A DNA stretch of 64,000 bases from Terrimonas ginsenosidimutans (GCF_022012415.1 NZ_JAKLTR010000008.1:248001-312000); one strand, 5' to 3'. Counted from the first letter of the stretch, positions 1 through 9,626 are shown. The notes: generated from the sequence alone by a model not told the origin. A program made the numbers and translations.

Positions 1-2039
1 ATAGCTTCTTTGATGCATCCAGCATTATAATACCAGATGGCGAGTTCAAGAAATGTTTCAACAGGCAATTCATTTCTGATGAGCGATGTAAAGGCAACCT
101 GATTATTGTGATCCGGATTTTGGTAATACTTTTCAAACCGGGTAAAGTGATTCAATTTATCGTACGCATCAATCGTCTGAAGTATTTTACCTGCCTGAAC
201 CTTATCACCCTGGTAGCGGCAGACCATTGCCTGTAACTGTAACGCCTCCATGTTATAGATATTGGCCGCTAAAGCGCGGGATGCGTAGAGACCCGCCCTT
301 TCATAGTTGCCTTCGGCGAAGTAAAGCCTGATCAGTTCGGTATAGGCCTGACCGCGATATACGGGGGATAATGTAGCGAGATCAAATCCATCCTTCGCAT
401 CTGTTATTTTATTAAGCTTCAAATTGATCAATCCATAGTAATAGTTTCCCGCAGGATGATAGGTATCCATACCAAGGATCTTTTTTGCTATGGCAAGTGC
501 TTCTTCATAACGCATATTGCGGAAGAGTAATTCAGACATGCACACGAGTGCGGGGAGGTTTGAAGAATCCAACTGCAAAGCGGCCAGTAGCTTTTCCTCA
601 GCGAGGGGAAACTTCTTCTCATTCATCGCTTCTTTCGCCAAGAGGTAAAGTCCCTGTGAAGAATTCCAGTCTATTGCTGGCGTAGCCTGAGCAGGGCGGG
701 CCAGCAGGTTTGCCGCCGGGTCTCCATTATAACGAAGCCTGGCTTTTCCGATACTTGCTGTGATCTTGTTGATCTTTGCATCATTGAGCTGAACGGAATC
801 TATGAATGACTGCAGCGGCTTTAAGGCAAGGTATTTTTTGAAAACGATCGTTCCCTCCTGGAAAACAGTGAGCGTATCATTGATCGGCTGCACAGGTGAG
901 AAGTAGATCTTCAGCCATTCATCTTCCGTTTTTATATTCAATGCCCCATATTCCGTAGCCTGAGCGATCCCTTTCGTTTTAAGTACAGGATACCAGTATT
1001 CTTTCCATACTTCAGTGCCATAAGGAAAGAGTCCTATCTGTTTAAAAGGAGTCAGGCTGCTGCCTTCTTCTGCCTGGTTATATGCGCGACCTGATTGCAG
1101 TTCAACGTACTGTCCGTCATTATCTGTCAACAATTTCTCCCAGATCATTCCCTGCCGTGATTGCCCCCATACCCAAACCTTCTTCCCGGCTTTATCATCA
1201 TGCGTGCTGTAACGGATCATTCCCATACTGTCCTTGTGCCAGTAAGCGCCGGCAAAGTCGGCGTATTCCCCAAACACATGATACGATTTATAGCCACCGA
1301 AATCATTCTGATCATACTTTGCCTGATTCTTTCCATTAACGGAATTGATCGGCCATGAAGAGGAAGATCCATCGTGCCCGATGAACTGGTTACCCGGCAA
1401 AACGAATTCGAGATCGCCTGATGTTTTCAGCCCTGCATTCATCCAGTGATAATAGGGTTGCTCTATCGGCGTTCCGTTATACCAGAATGACTGGGTAGTA
1501 AAAAAGGCTTTGTCTTTTTCGAGACGGATCTCGAGGCGCCAGTTGCTTCTTGTCAGCAGATCAAGTGCCCCGATCACACAGGTCACAGTACCGTCTTCAT
1601 CTTTGATCGTCCGGTAATCGACCGGTGTTGCACAATTAGGTGTATGACCGATAATGCCATAATTGGCTTCAAGCCCACCACTTGTCCATGGACCGCGCAT
1701 AGCGATATCCCTGAACTTCACCACCTGGTTATAATAAATGAATGGCCTGTTCGTAGATCGTTCAATCGCGGTCCATATTTTGCCGCCTATCTCCGGCAGG
1801 ATCAGCAATGTCAGATAGTCATTCTGCAGTTCCACTACTTTCCATTCCCGCTGAATGGATTTTGCAGTGAATCCATCATACCTGAAATAAGGATACACCT
1901 GGTTCAGCATTGGAACCGGACTTGGGTCTGAGAAGGGATAAGTTGTAAATGTCTTTTTATATTCTTTGATCGTTCCCGGGTTCTGAGAAAATGTAATCAG
2001 TGAGAACAGGCATGATGCAGCAAGCAAGGAGATCTTCAT
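1..2039 (-). CDS. DUF5107 domain protein with TPR tail (3' end outside window)
   Basis: The frame stays open from an ATG at 2039 to the left edge, so the C-terminus is missing. The N-terminus (MKISLLAASCLFSLITFSQ) is a Sec signal peptide. Residues of about 45-330 resemble DUF5107, an uncharacterised beta-rich domain with a carbohydrate-enzyme-like fold; visible cues are LLILPEIGGKIWTAIE and a YYHWMNAG segment. From about residue 400 the sequence becomes helical with repeated TPR-like units (FPLAEEKLLAALQLDSSN, YEEALAIAKKILGMD). DUF5107/TPR proteins recur in Bacteroidota glycan loci; no reaction is established for them. The protein is probably periplasmic. It is the last visible gene of the minus-strand run and starts 28 bp after the beta-helix gene ends. 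Family call is good; function is unknown. Confidence 0.8.
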   Translation of the reverse strand, partial: MKISLLAASCLFSLITFSQNPGTIKEYKKTFTTYPFSDPSPVPMLNQVYPYFRYDGFTAKSIQREWKVVELQNDYLTLLILPEIGGKIWTAIERSTNRPFIYYNQVVKFRDIAMRGPWTSGGLEANYGIIGHTPNCATPVDYRTIKDEDGTVTCVIGALDLLTRSNWRLEIRLEKDKAFFTTQSFWYNGTPIEQPYYHWMNAGLKTSGDLEFVLPGNQFIGHDGSSSSWPINSVNGKNQAKYDQNDFGGYKSYHVFGEYADFAGAYWHKDSMGMIRYSTHDDKAGKKVWVWGQSRQGMIWEKLLTDNDGQYVELQSGRAYNQAEEGSSLTPFKQIGLFPYGTEVWKEYWYPVLKTKGIAQATEYGALNIKTEDEWLKIYFSPVQPINDTLTVFQEGTIVFKKYLALKPLQSFIDSVQLNDAKINKITASIGKARLRYNGDPAANLLARPAQATPAIDWNSSQGLYLLAKEAMNEKKFPLAEEKLLAALQLDSSNLPALVCMSELLFRNMRYEEALAIAKKILGMDTYHPAGNYYYGLINLKLNKITDAKDGFDLATLSPVYRGQAYTELIRLYFAEGNYERAGLYASRALAANIYNMEALQLQAMVCRYQGDKVQAGKILQTIDAYDKLNHFTRFEKYYQNPDHNNQVAFTSLIRNELPVETFLELAIWYYNAGCIKEA

Positions 2040-2066
2040 GATGGAATAGTTACAGGATTTAACAGG

Positions 2067-3743
2067 TTAGTTCTTTATACGCGGACCATAATGCGGCACA
2101 GGCTGCCCCGCTTCATAGGCACCACAATCAGGAGCTTTTCCGCTGAATTGATCATTGATATTCGGGATCAGTATTCCTGCATCTTCCGAACGTGCACCTT
2201 CCGCAACCTTGAGCACTGGCGGCTTACGTAAAGGGACAGGCGGATAAGGAAATTCAATTCCCGGGAATGTCAGTTTAAAGTCAAGTCGTTCAATCCCGTT
2301 TTTTTCTACCTCTGAAAAAGGCCGGTCACCGATCAGTGCCATATACGGCGTGTTATAAACACCAACCGCATCATAGTCGAAACTACTATGTTTGCCGGGT
2401 GATATAATATTGGCGGCAAAGGGTTGTCCTGCGCCATAGCCGCCCCAATTGATCCCTCCGTTAGGGCCGCCGAATGCGAGATTGTTGCGGAAATAGGCAT
2501 GATCCATCGTATCGTTACCCGCCAGCCCTGCTCCGCTTTTTATGACGGTGTTGTGCAACACTACATCTCCCCTGCTTTCGCGCTTGAGCTTGAACGCAGA
2601 ATGAACGACGTTATACATCACATTACGAACGATGTAAGTCGGCCCACCGAGCCCGGGTTGCGAGCTCACTCCCACATAGCAATTTGTAAGTCGGTTCCGC
2701 ATAATGCGGCAGTTGGAAAAGGCAAAGTCTGCCTCGATCCCATCATCCAGTCCGCCTTCCACATCATTATTGTAAATATCATTGCAAACCTGGCTTAATA
2801 CTTCCCAGTCTTCCATAAATGAGATGCAATCCCTGTAGCCGGCAACGCGGTTATAACAGATCACATTTCCCGAACCGGTGAGTTGAATTCCCTCGCCAAT
2901 ATTTTTTCCCTGTGCACCCATCGCTTCATTGCTCCATTCAAAATCCGCACTCACTGTATTGTCGCTGATATAACAGTTGATTGCACCGGGGTAATAGGCA
3001 ATGATGCCGTAAGTAGCGCGAATCGTACAGTATTGCACTACGCAATTTTCTGCGCCGGTCAACCTGATCCCTGTACCTTTTGCAGCCGGGTTCTTAACGG
3101 TCAGTTGCTCAAGGAAAACCCATTTACGTTCACGAGCTTCTATGAAACGGAAGACCGCTTCACCTTTACTGCAACGATAGACAACCGGTCTTTTCTCTGT
3201 ACCGCTTTCTGTATACAGCGTATCATAAACGCCGGGAGCGATATCGATGATCCTGGCATTTTTTGAATAGACAGGGATCGGCCTTGTCCGCGCTTGAATG
3301 GTCTTTTCCGCTTTCCCTCCGTCAGGATCTTTCAGCGAAAGTTTTATTTCATAGGCAGTGCCTGGCTGCAGATCGAAAATGCTTCCGGAATGTTTATTCT
3401 TCCAGCCGAAACCATTATAGCCAGCCACTTTTGTAGGATGTTTCAATGCCGTGTTGTTATAACCAGCGGGTATCCTTCGCAATGGCATGGCTTCTTTCCA
3501 GGCAGCACTCCCCTTGCTCCGGTATTTCACCTGCACAACTCCATTTAGATTATCATCGCCATTGATCAGCCATTCAACCGCCAGGTTTGTTACAGTAGGG
3601 TACGGAGAACTTAACTCCCCGGGGACAGTTCGATCCTGGGCGATTGCGACATTACCCAGAAGGATGGATAAAAAAGCCGGGACAATGACTGCTCTAAAGA
3701 AAGAGCTTTGTGTTATTATCTTATTGCGATAAATGATCATCAT
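2067..3743 (-). CDS. Secreted right-handed beta-helix (pectate-lyase-like) protein
   Basis: A signal peptide (FFRAVIVPAFLSILLGNVAIAQ) precedes a fibronectin-III-like segment at about residues 45-155 (the AYEIKLSLKDPDGGKAEKTI strand is typical). A long parallel beta-helix follows at about 165-460, with repeated turns such as GIRLTGAENCVVQYCTIR and GIQLTGSGNVICYNRV. The fold is that of polysaccharide lyases (PL6/PL9-like) and Beta_helix proteins, but I cannot name a catalytic triad. An in-frame TTG lies at 3764, overlapping the stop of the upstream GH109 gene. I chose the ATG at 3743 (a second ATG is at 3740) because it sits directly before the signal peptide and follows an A-rich stretch. It may be a lyase or a sugar-binding helix protein acting on the glycan targeted by this operon. 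Confidence 0.75.
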   Translation of the reverse strand: MMIIYRNKIITQSSFFRAVIVPAFLSILLGNVAIAQDRTVPGELSSPYPTVTNLAVEWLINGDDNLNGVVQVKYRSKGSAAWKEAMPLRRIPAGYNNTALKHPTKVAGYNGFGWKNKHSGSIFDLQPGTAYEIKLSLKDPDGGKAEKTIQARTRPIPVYSKNARIIDIAPGVYDTLYTESGTEKRPVVYRCSKGEAVFRFIEARERKWVFLEQLTVKNPAAKGTGIRLTGAENCVVQYCTIRATYGIIAYYPGAINCYISDNTVSADFEWSNEAMGAQGKNIGEGIQLTGSGNVICYNRVAGYRDCISFMEDWEVLSQVCNDIYNNDVEGGLDDGIEADFAFSNCRIMRNRLTNCYVGVSSQPGLGGPTYIVRNVMYNVVHSAFKLKRESRGDVVLHNTVIKSGAGLAGNDTMDHAYFRNNLAFGGPNGGINWGGYGAGQPFAANIISPGKHSSFDYDAVGVYNTPYMALIGDRPFSEVEKNGIERLDFKLTFPGIEFPYPPVPLRKPPVLKVAEGARSEDAGILIPNINDQFSGKAPDCGAYEAGQPVPHYGPRIKN

Positions 3744-3760
3744 AACTATTTTTAGTATAA

Positions 3761-5143
3761 TCAATATTCACTGTTCAATCCAAAAACAGGTTTACGGCGC
3801 TGCCAGGCCCCGTTGGTAAAATCAGGAACCAATTGAAGTTGTCCGCCCTGCGCAATGGAGGTTTCACTCAACGGTGTGATCGCATGCCAGGTAGCCAGAT
3901 CGTAGACATCCAATGGAAAATCTTTTCCTTGTTTGATGCATTCGATAAAAGCATGCAATATGAAAAAGTCCATCCCACCATGTCCTGCACTTTCCGCCTG
4001 CCTGCCGAATACTTTCCAAAGCGAGTGATCATTTGCCTGTAAGTGGGGAGAAGGCGACTCCCATTTCTTTGCCGGACTTGCCCCCTCGAGATACAGTAAA
4101 CCATCAGCGAACTCACCTCCCCCGGATTCCTGCCAAAGCCCGGCGGTTCCCTGAACCCGGAAGCCGAGATTGTAGGGACGCGGGGAAGAAGTATCATGCG
4201 TGAGAACGATCGTTTCTCCATTCGCTGTCTGCAACGTCGTAGTTACAATATCTCCGAGTTTAAATTGAACATCGGCGTTCCTGTGCTTTTGTCCTGCGGG
4301 GATATTGTTCATGATGTAGCGATGCAATCCCCTTGATTTTGTTGCCACGGAAGAAAGAGCCGTGATCCTGTTCCCCCGGTTTATGTCCAGCATCACCGCT
4401 AAGGGACCAAGGCTATGCGTTGGATACAGGTCACCATTTCTGTTTACTGAATGTTGCGTACGCCAGCCGGGAGTACTGGGTGTACCGGGGCCGAATTCAA
4501 TCCCCGGCGTATCAGGCACAGTGCCATTATTGAATTTTCGCGCTCGCATATCATGCTGATAGCCGCCCTGAAGATGCAATAGTTCACCAAACAATCCTTT
4601 TCTCACCATATTGGTAATAGCCATCAGATCGCGACGGTAACAAGCATTTTCGAGTATCATCACCGGAACCCTTGTTTGTTCATACGCCTGCACATAATCA
4701 CGGCATTCCTGTAACGTGAGTCCGCCACCTACTTCAAGCCCGACAGGTTTACCTGCCCGCATAGATTCAACGCAATGCTCAAAATGCAATTCCCACGGAG
4801 AAGAGATCAGTACCGCATCAACATCGTCTCTTTTCAACAGGTTTCTATAATCATCATTGCCCTTTGCGTATTCTGCAGGCAATTTCTTTCCCGCGGCGGA
4901 AATAAGGGCTCTTGTCTTAGCCATCATCTGCGTATCCGGATCAGCCATGGCCACGATCTCAACATCGGTTCTGTTAAGCAATTCAGCCACGTGAACCTGG
5001 CCACGTCTTCCAACGGCAATCAAACCCAACCGCACTTTTGTTTTCATACCAGTTGCAGATAAGGCGGACGGTAAAACAGCCATGCCGATACCTGCAATAG
5101 CAGAGTTCCTGATAAACTCTCTTCTGTTGACTTCACTTTGCAT
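3761..5143 (-). CDS. Glycosyl hydrolase family 109-type protein (Gfo/Idh/MocA fold, Tat signal)
   Basis: The N-terminus NRREFIRNSAIAGIGMAVLP is a twin-arginine export signal. The body has an NAD-binding Rossmann domain (VRLGLIAVGRRGQVH near residue 38, then DAVLISSPWELHFEHC). A GH109-like C-terminal domain carries LQGGYQHD, NRNGDLYPTHSLGP, AGHGGMDFF, YDLATWHAITPLSE and a terminal FGLNSEY, all of which I recall as hallmarks of GH109. Characterised GH109 enzymes are alpha-N-acetylgalactosaminidases that use tightly bound NAD for redox-assisted hydrolysis. Length (460 aa) fits the family. Tat export suggests folding with NAD in the cytoplasm and action in the periplasm. The family call is firm; GalNAc specificity is inferred from the family. 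Its stop nearly touches the next gene, indicating one operon. Confidence 0.85.
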   Translation of the reverse strand: MQSEVNRREFIRNSAIAGIGMAVLPSALSATGMKTKVRLGLIAVGRRGQVHVAELLNRTDVEIVAMADPDTQMMAKTRALISAAGKKLPAEYAKGNDDYRNLLKRDDVDAVLISSPWELHFEHCVESMRAGKPVGLEVGGGLTLQECRDYVQAYEQTRVPVMILENACYRRDLMAITNMVRKGLFGELLHLQGGYQHDMRARKFNNGTVPDTPGIEFGPGTPSTPGWRTQHSVNRNGDLYPTHSLGPLAVMLDINRGNRITALSSVATKSRGLHRYIMNNIPAGQKHRNADVQFKLGDIVTTTLQTANGETIVLTHDTSSPRPYNLGFRVQGTAGLWQESGGGEFADGLLYLEGASPAKKWESPSPHLQANDHSLWKVFGRQAESAGHGGMDFFILHAFIECIKQGKDFPLDVYDLATWHAITPLSETSIAQGGQLQLVPDFTNGAWQRRKPVFGLNSEY

Positions 5144-5178
5144 AATGAGCTTTTATATAATGGACCATAAATACGTAT

Positions 5179-6297
5179 TCAAACCTTAACATAAATGCGC
5201 CGCTTATCCAGCGCATAACCTACCAGCCAGCAGAGCAGCGTAAACGCGATCGCCAGTAATAATGATCCGAGATAGGGTATGCTTTCCGGAACAGTGGCAT
5301 CGAAAATCCAGCGACTGATCGGCTTACCGGAACTTGTATAAATATTATTGCGTGCATGTTCTCCGATCTCTGCGAGTATGTAGATGAAGAGGGGATTTCT
5401 TCCGAATACTTCAAAGAAGTAAGTCCAGCTTCGCCTGTTCCGGAATTCAATGATGTAGATAATGACTGCCATGATCAGGCAATCAAAGCCGATGGTATAA
5501 CAGACGAAAGAGCCCGTCCATAGTTTCTTATTGATCGGCAGGAACAGGTCCCAGAAACATCCAATCGTATACAAAGAAAATCCGGCGATACAGAGTAAAG
5601 CCAGTGTTTCATAGGTATTACCCTTCTTGCGAATAAATATTCCGGCGATATAACCTGCCACTACATTTACTATAGCAGGGATCGTTCCCAGCCAACCCTG
5701 TGCTTCAAACGCAACACCCTGTCTTACGGGCATATGTTCTTCACCCATTATGATCAGATCAAAATGCCTGACAATGTTTCCTTCGAGCGTAAGATCACCG
5801 CCAGCTACAAGGAGTACCCAATACCCCAGCAACAGCGCAACACTCATTGCGATGATCGTTCGCGTATTAAAGTAATAGATCATCAAACAGGCAATACCAT
5901 ACGCCAATGCGATCCGTTGAAGAACACCCAGCACCCTTACATTCGAGAAGTTGATGAATGTATACGCTCCGTTATCGTTTACATAAGGAAACCAATGCAG
6001 GAGATAGCCGAGGAGAAAAATGATCAGGCTGCGTTTGATGATCTTGTAAAGAACCGGCGATTGTTTCAGAGACATCCATTTCTCTTTCACAAAACTTACA
6101 GAATTCCCGACAGCAAACAGGAACGAAGGGTAAACGAGATCAGTGACAGTAAATCCATTCCATGCAGCATGTTTTAACGGCGCATACACCAGGTCTTCGT
6201 TTCCGGGTGTATTTACAATAATCATGAAGCAGACCGTCATTCCCCGGAAAACATCAAGGCTGGTAAACCGGGATGAGGCAGAAGCAGGTGATGGCAT
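5179..6297 (-). CDS. NagX/HGSNAT-like multipass membrane acyltransferase (DUF5009/DUF1624 type)
   Basis: An integral membrane protein of 372 aa with about ten hydrophobic segments. It opens with RFTSLDVFRGMTVCFMIIVN, the start of the heparan-alpha-glucosaminide N-acetyltransferase family (COG4299). The conserved His lies in LKHAAWNGFTVTDLVYPSFL near residue 45, matching the acetyl-accepting His loop of HGSNAT, and F-G-R-N-P-L-F-I-Y-I lies towards the C-terminus. Human HGSNAT transfers acetyl from cytosolic acetyl-CoA to terminal glucosamine across the membrane; the bacterial relatives (NagX) sit in amino-sugar operons, sometimes called transporters, with function unproven. It lies between a GH109-type gene and an M20 amidohydrolase, consistent with work on N-acylated amino sugars. 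Family confident, activity uncertain. Confidence 0.8.
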   Translation of the reverse strand: MPSPASASSRFTSLDVFRGMTVCFMIIVNTPGNEDLVYAPLKHAAWNGFTVTDLVYPSFLFAVGNSVSFVKEKWMSLKQSPVLYKIIKRSLIIFLLGYLLHWFPYVNDNGAYTFINFSNVRVLGVLQRIALAYGIACLMIYYFNTRTIIAMSVALLLGYWVLLVAGGDLTLEGNIVRHFDLIIMGEEHMPVRQGVAFEAQGWLGTIPAIVNVVAGYIAGIFIRKKGNTYETLALLCIAGFSLYTIGCFWDLFLPINKKLWTGSFVCYTIGFDCLIMAVIIYIIEFRNRRSWTYFFEVFGRNPLFIYILAEIGEHARNNIYTSSGKPISRWIFDATVPESIPYLGSLLLAIAFTLLCWLVGYALDKRRIYVKV

Positions 6298-6311
6298 AGC
6301 GTTTAAATTCG

Positions 6312-7508
6312 TTAAGTATTATTGCCCAGCTGCCGCAGCGCAACATAGGCCATCAATCCGGTACTTAATAAAAGTGCTGATTCGTCTATATCAAAATCAG
6401 GAGAATGAAGCGATGCTTTGATGCCAGCTGATTCATTACCTGTTCCCAGCAGATAAAAACAGGCGTCTGTTTGCTGGGAGTAATAAGCAAAATCTTCGGA
6501 AGCCATCCAGATCGCCGCTTCTTCTATATTATTCTCCCCAAGATATTCTCCCGCAAATACAGCCACATTATCTGTCAGGTCATCAGCATTAACAAGAAAA
6601 GGATAACCCGTTTCAATCCGGAACTCACAAGTCCCACCCATACTCTCAGCAATTCCTATAGCCATCTTTCTCATTTTGGCGTGCGCATCATACCTCCAGT
6701 TCTCATCCATGGTGCGAAACGCACCCTGCATTTCAACCTTATCCGGAATTACATTGATGGCTCCGTTTGCGAGAAAGCGGCCGATGGACAGAACAGACGG
6801 CGTGGCAGGATGTGAGAACCGACTGACCAGTTGCTGTAATGCAATCACAATATGTGCAGCAATTACAACCGGATCCACATTCTCCTGCGGTTGCGCGCCA
6901 TGTCCACCCCGGCCATTCACTGTTATATGCAGGTCGTCTTTTGATGCCATGAACCTTCCTTTACGTAAGGCGATCCTGCCCGCCGGCAATGCCGGCATTA
7001 CATGTTGTCCGATCACCCCGATTAGTCCAGGCTCTTCCAGCACACCTTCCCTGATCATCTGGCATGCGCCACCGGGCAGGATCTCTTCGGCCGGCTGGAA
7101 CAACAGTTTTACTGTCCCTGCAAATGAATCTCTGATGGAATGAAGTATCATCGCCACTCCGATCAGCGAAGCCGTATGCGCATCATGTCCGCAGGCATGC
7201 ATAACGCCGGGGTTGGCAGAGGTATATTCGGTTTGACGCAACTCGTGGATCGGCAGGGCATCTATGTCTGCTCTCAGTAGCACAAGCTTATCTCCCGGCA
7301 GACCGCCCTCTATCCTGGCAAGCAAACCTGTATCCCCGATCGGTTGCGGATCAATACCGGCTTTATACAGGCAATCCCTGATAAACGCAACGGTACAATG
7401 TTCCTGGAAGGATAGCTCCGGGAAACGATGCAGGTATCGCCTGTGTTCTACGATAAGAGGATATATCTCTTCCGCCTTTTTCTTTATTTGATCGAGTAGT
7501 GTCACCAA
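6312..7508 (-). CDS. M20-family amidohydrolase / aminoacylase
   Basis: A peptidase M20D-type metal-dependent amidohydrolase of 398 aa (relatives: hippurate hydrolase, IAA-amino-acid hydrolase, N-acetyldiaminopimelate deacetylase). Motifs run in order: HRRYLHRFPELSF (about residue 22), LLRADIDALPI (about 77), MHACGHDAHTASL (about 102), FQPAEEILPGGA (about 137), the lid-domain start GRGGHGAQP and ASEDFAYY near the C-terminus. The Cys, His and Glu residues are those that hold the di-metal centre. No signal peptide is visible, so it is cytosolic. There is no ATG near the N-terminus: the first codons are TTG (7508) and GTG (7505), and the next Met is beyond residue 100, so initiation must be non-ATG. 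It could remove an acyl group from an imported N-acyl compound; the substrate cannot be told from sequence. Confidence 0.85.
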   Translation of the reverse strand: MVTLLDQIKKKAEEIYPLIVEHRRYLHRFPELSFQEHCTVAFIRDCLYKAGIDPQPIGDTGLLARIEGGLPGDKLVLLRADIDALPIHELRQTEYTSANPGVMHACGHDAHTASLIGVAMILHSIRDSFAGTVKLLFQPAEEILPGGACQMIREGVLEEPGLIGVIGQHVMPALPAGRIALRKGRFMASKDDLHITVNGRGGHGAQPQENVDPVVIAAHIVIALQQLVSRFSHPATPSVLSIGRFLANGAINVIPDKVEMQGAFRTMDENWRYDAHAKMRKMAIGIAESMGGTCEFRIETGYPFLVNADDLTDNVAVFAGEYLGENNIEEAAIWMASEDFAYYSQQTDACFYLLGTGNESAGIKASLHSPDFDIDESALLLSTGLMAYVALRQLGNNT

Positions 7509-7525
7509 TAATAAATTTGTTCCTG

Positions 7526-8548
7526 TTATTTGATGATCTGCTGATAAAACTTAGCCGTTGCAGTATCCCTGATCATGCCGCTATTGTCTTTGTAAATAAA
7601 AAACGCCTCTATGTCCCGGTGTTTTGATAGAAAAGCGAACGCCTCTTTCAAGCCCATCCCCATTAGTGCGTTATCATACCCGTCAGCGGTGATCGCATCA
7701 CGCGCCCATACCGTTACACTCAGCAATTCATTCGTAAACGGATAACCGGTCGCCGGAGAGATCAGGTGCGTAATCTTCTTTCCGTCGGATGCATGATATT
7801 TCCGGTAATTTCCCGACGTTGTGACCGCGCCGCCTGGTATTTCCATAACATGTTGCAGGATCTGGGAATCTGTTGCCGTTTTTGCCGGAGCTTCAATCCC
7901 GATCCTCATTGCAGATGCTCCCGGATATTTCTTACCCCTGACACGGATCTCGCCGCCCACTTCAACCAGGTAGTTGCGCACATTCTTAGTTTCAAAAAAA
8001 CCGGCCAGTACATCTACAGAGTAGCCTTGCGCAATACCATTCACATCAATCTTAACACAGGCATTTCTCTTCTCCAGATAATTGCCCTTGATTAAAAGTT
8101 TAGCCGAACCCACACAATCAAGCAAGGACCGAATAGCGACTGAATCTGGTGGCGTAACCTTTCTATTTACGCCAAAACCCCAGGCTTGTACCAATGGCAA
8201 TACCGTAATATCAAAGACACCATTTGTAGACCTGCCTATAAACATCGACTTCTTAACAACATTCCTCAAATGCTGATCCATCAATATTCCATCCGCAGAT
8301 TCGTTAAACCGGTTGATCAGCGAACCTGGCTGATAGATCGAAAGCGACCGATCGATCGATTTAAAAACACTATCCACCTGCGACTTGCTCACCCGCTCAC
8401 TTTCCGCATAATAAGTAATATGATATGTAGTTCCCTGCGCTATTCCTTCCACATAAAATGGCAGCAACTCCTTCCCTCTTGCCGTATTGAAAGCCGGCAA
8501 GACAAAAAACGCAATACAACAGATCAATATCAAGAAGCAGCGGCTCAA
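7526..8548 (-). CDS. apbE: FAD:protein FMN transferase (ApbE family)
   Basis: ApbE moves FMN from FAD onto a Thr/Ser of target proteins, usually on the outer face of the inner membrane. Here a hydrophobic leader (CFLILICCIAFFVLPAF) is followed by EGIAQGTTYHITYY. Also present are GVFDITVLPLVQAWGFG (about residue 117), DVNGIAQGYSVDVL (about 173), VEVGGEIRVRG (about 200), VTTSGNYRKY (about 245) and the metal-loop ADGYDNALMGMG (about 292). All match the family, and length (340 aa) is normal. The start is TTG: the ORF opens three codons after the TAA of the upstream aldolase gene in the same reading frame, with no ATG available. I see no NqrB/C, RnfG or FMN-binding-domain gene in the window, so its flavinylation partner is not evident. 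Confidence 0.9.
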   Translation of the reverse strand: MSRCFLILICCIAFFVLPAFNTARGKELLPFYVEGIAQGTTYHITYYAESERVSKSQVDSVFKSIDRSLSIYQPGSLINRFNESADGILMDQHLRNVVKKSMFIGRSTNGVFDITVLPLVQAWGFGVNRKVTPPDSVAIRSLLDCVGSAKLLIKGNYLEKRNACVKIDVNGIAQGYSVDVLAGFFETKNVRNYLVEVGGEIRVRGKKYPGASAMRIGIEAPAKTATDSQILQHVMEIPGGAVTTSGNYRKYHASDGKKITHLISPATGYPFTNELLSVTVWARDAITADGYDNALMGMGLKEAFAFLSKHRDIEAFFIYKDNSGMIRDTATAKFYQQIIK

Positions 8549-8554
8549 GGAACT

Positions 8555-9619
8555 TTATAATTGTTTCGATTTTAAAAACTCAGTTACAAACCGATCATCT
8601 GTAAGAGCAGGATAACTTCTGCAGATCCTGTCTGTCTCTTCTGCCTGACCTTCCGATAGTTTTTCTTCCGGGTCAAGACACCAGATGCCCTGCAAAAGAC
8701 CTTGTCGCCTTAGCACTTCATGAATACCCGCAATGCAACCGCGAAAAGAATGTGAAACATCGAAGATGACAGCGTTCATATCCGTAACTTCAATATTCTT
8801 CGCCAGTAACTTTTCAATTCCTTTATAGTCGTGCTGAATACATTCTTTGATCTCTGCGAGCAGTGCGACAGCTTTGCTGGTCCATACTGACCAGTGCCCA
8901 AGTAATCCACCAACAAATCGTTTTTCTACCGGTTGGCCATTTACTGTAAATCTGTATGGCGTCAGAAGATCTGCAACGATATTGTCGTCATTGCCGGTAT
9001 ACAGGGCGATCGCATCTCTCCGGGAGGAATCACAAACGCCTCTAACCGCATCTATAGTCTGATACCGGTTGAACGCTGCGATCTTGATCGCTTTTACATT
9101 CTTGATCTCTGCAAACTGTCGCCAGAAATCATAACTAAGTATGCGTCCGCCAACAGCTGGCTGTAAGTAAAATCCAAACACCGGAATGATCTGAGCAACG
9201 GCTTCTGCCCGCTGCAGCAGTTCCTTTTCGGATAGATGCGACAACCCACCCATGCTTAGCAATCCGTAGTGATAGCCATATTTGACGGCAAGCCTGGCTT
9301 CTTCTTCTGCCTGCGCTAATGGCCCACACACACCTGCTACTTTAATAAAAGGGCGTTTCAGACCTGCCTGTTCAATTTCCTCAGCGGCTGTTGCCAGCAC
9401 CGTTTCCAGAAGATTGAACTCCGGTTTCCTGATCTCAAACTGCGTCGTATGTACGCCAACGGCCACACCACCAGCGCCCGCCGCTATGTAATACTGCGTC
9501 AGTAGCCGTTGCCGGGCTATATCAATTTTCAATTCTTTGGTCAGTGCCAGCGGATGTGCCGGAATAACGGTACCCGCATGAAGCAAGGCCTCAATATCTT
9601 TATTCAATGTCGTGTTCAT
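8555..9619 (-). CDS. DapA-family class I aldolase (dihydrodipicolinate synthase family)
   Basis: A cytosolic TIM-barrel aldolase/lyase of the DapA/N-acetylneuraminate lyase superfamily, 354 aa. The probable Schiff-base lysine is Lys179 in KAIKIAAFNRYQT, with the family Tyr at 151 in FGFYLQP. The pyruvate-carboxylate loop is recognisable but diverged (GGVAVGVHTTQFE instead of a GTTGE-type motif), suggesting a substrate other than simple pyruvate plus aldehyde. The C-terminal third (about 250-354) extends past the usual 300 aa. Members of this superfamily make or cleave 2-keto acids, including 2-keto-3-deoxy sugar acids. Together with the adjacent NAD-dependent epimerase/dehydratase and oxidoreductase it suggests a sugar-acid-like catabolic route. 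Start is ATG at 9619, 7 bp from the preceding gene. Confidence 0.8.
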   Translation of the reverse strand: MNTTLNKDIEALLHAGTVIPAHPLALTKELKIDIARQRLLTQYYIAAGAGGVAVGVHTTQFEIRKPEFNLLETVLATAAEEIEQAGLKRPFIKVAGVCGPLAQAEEEARLAVKYGYHYGLLSMGGLSHLSEKELLQRAEAVAQIIPVFGFYLQPAVGGRILSYDFWRQFAEIKNVKAIKIAAFNRYQTIDAVRGVCDSSRRDAIALYTGNDDNIVADLLTPYRFTVNGQPVEKRFVGGLLGHWSVWTSKAVALLAEIKECIQHDYKGIEKLLAKNIEVTDMNAVIFDVSHSFRGCIAGIHEVLRRQGLLQGIWCLDPEEKLSEGQAEETDRICRSYPALTDDRFVTEFLKSKQL

Positions 9620-9626
9620 AAAATGA

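Noticed and set aside
2424-3548. Several plus-strand ORFs of 80-127 codons opposite the beta-helix gene
   Set aside because: They are antisense shadows of a well-supported secreted protein and have no own motifs.
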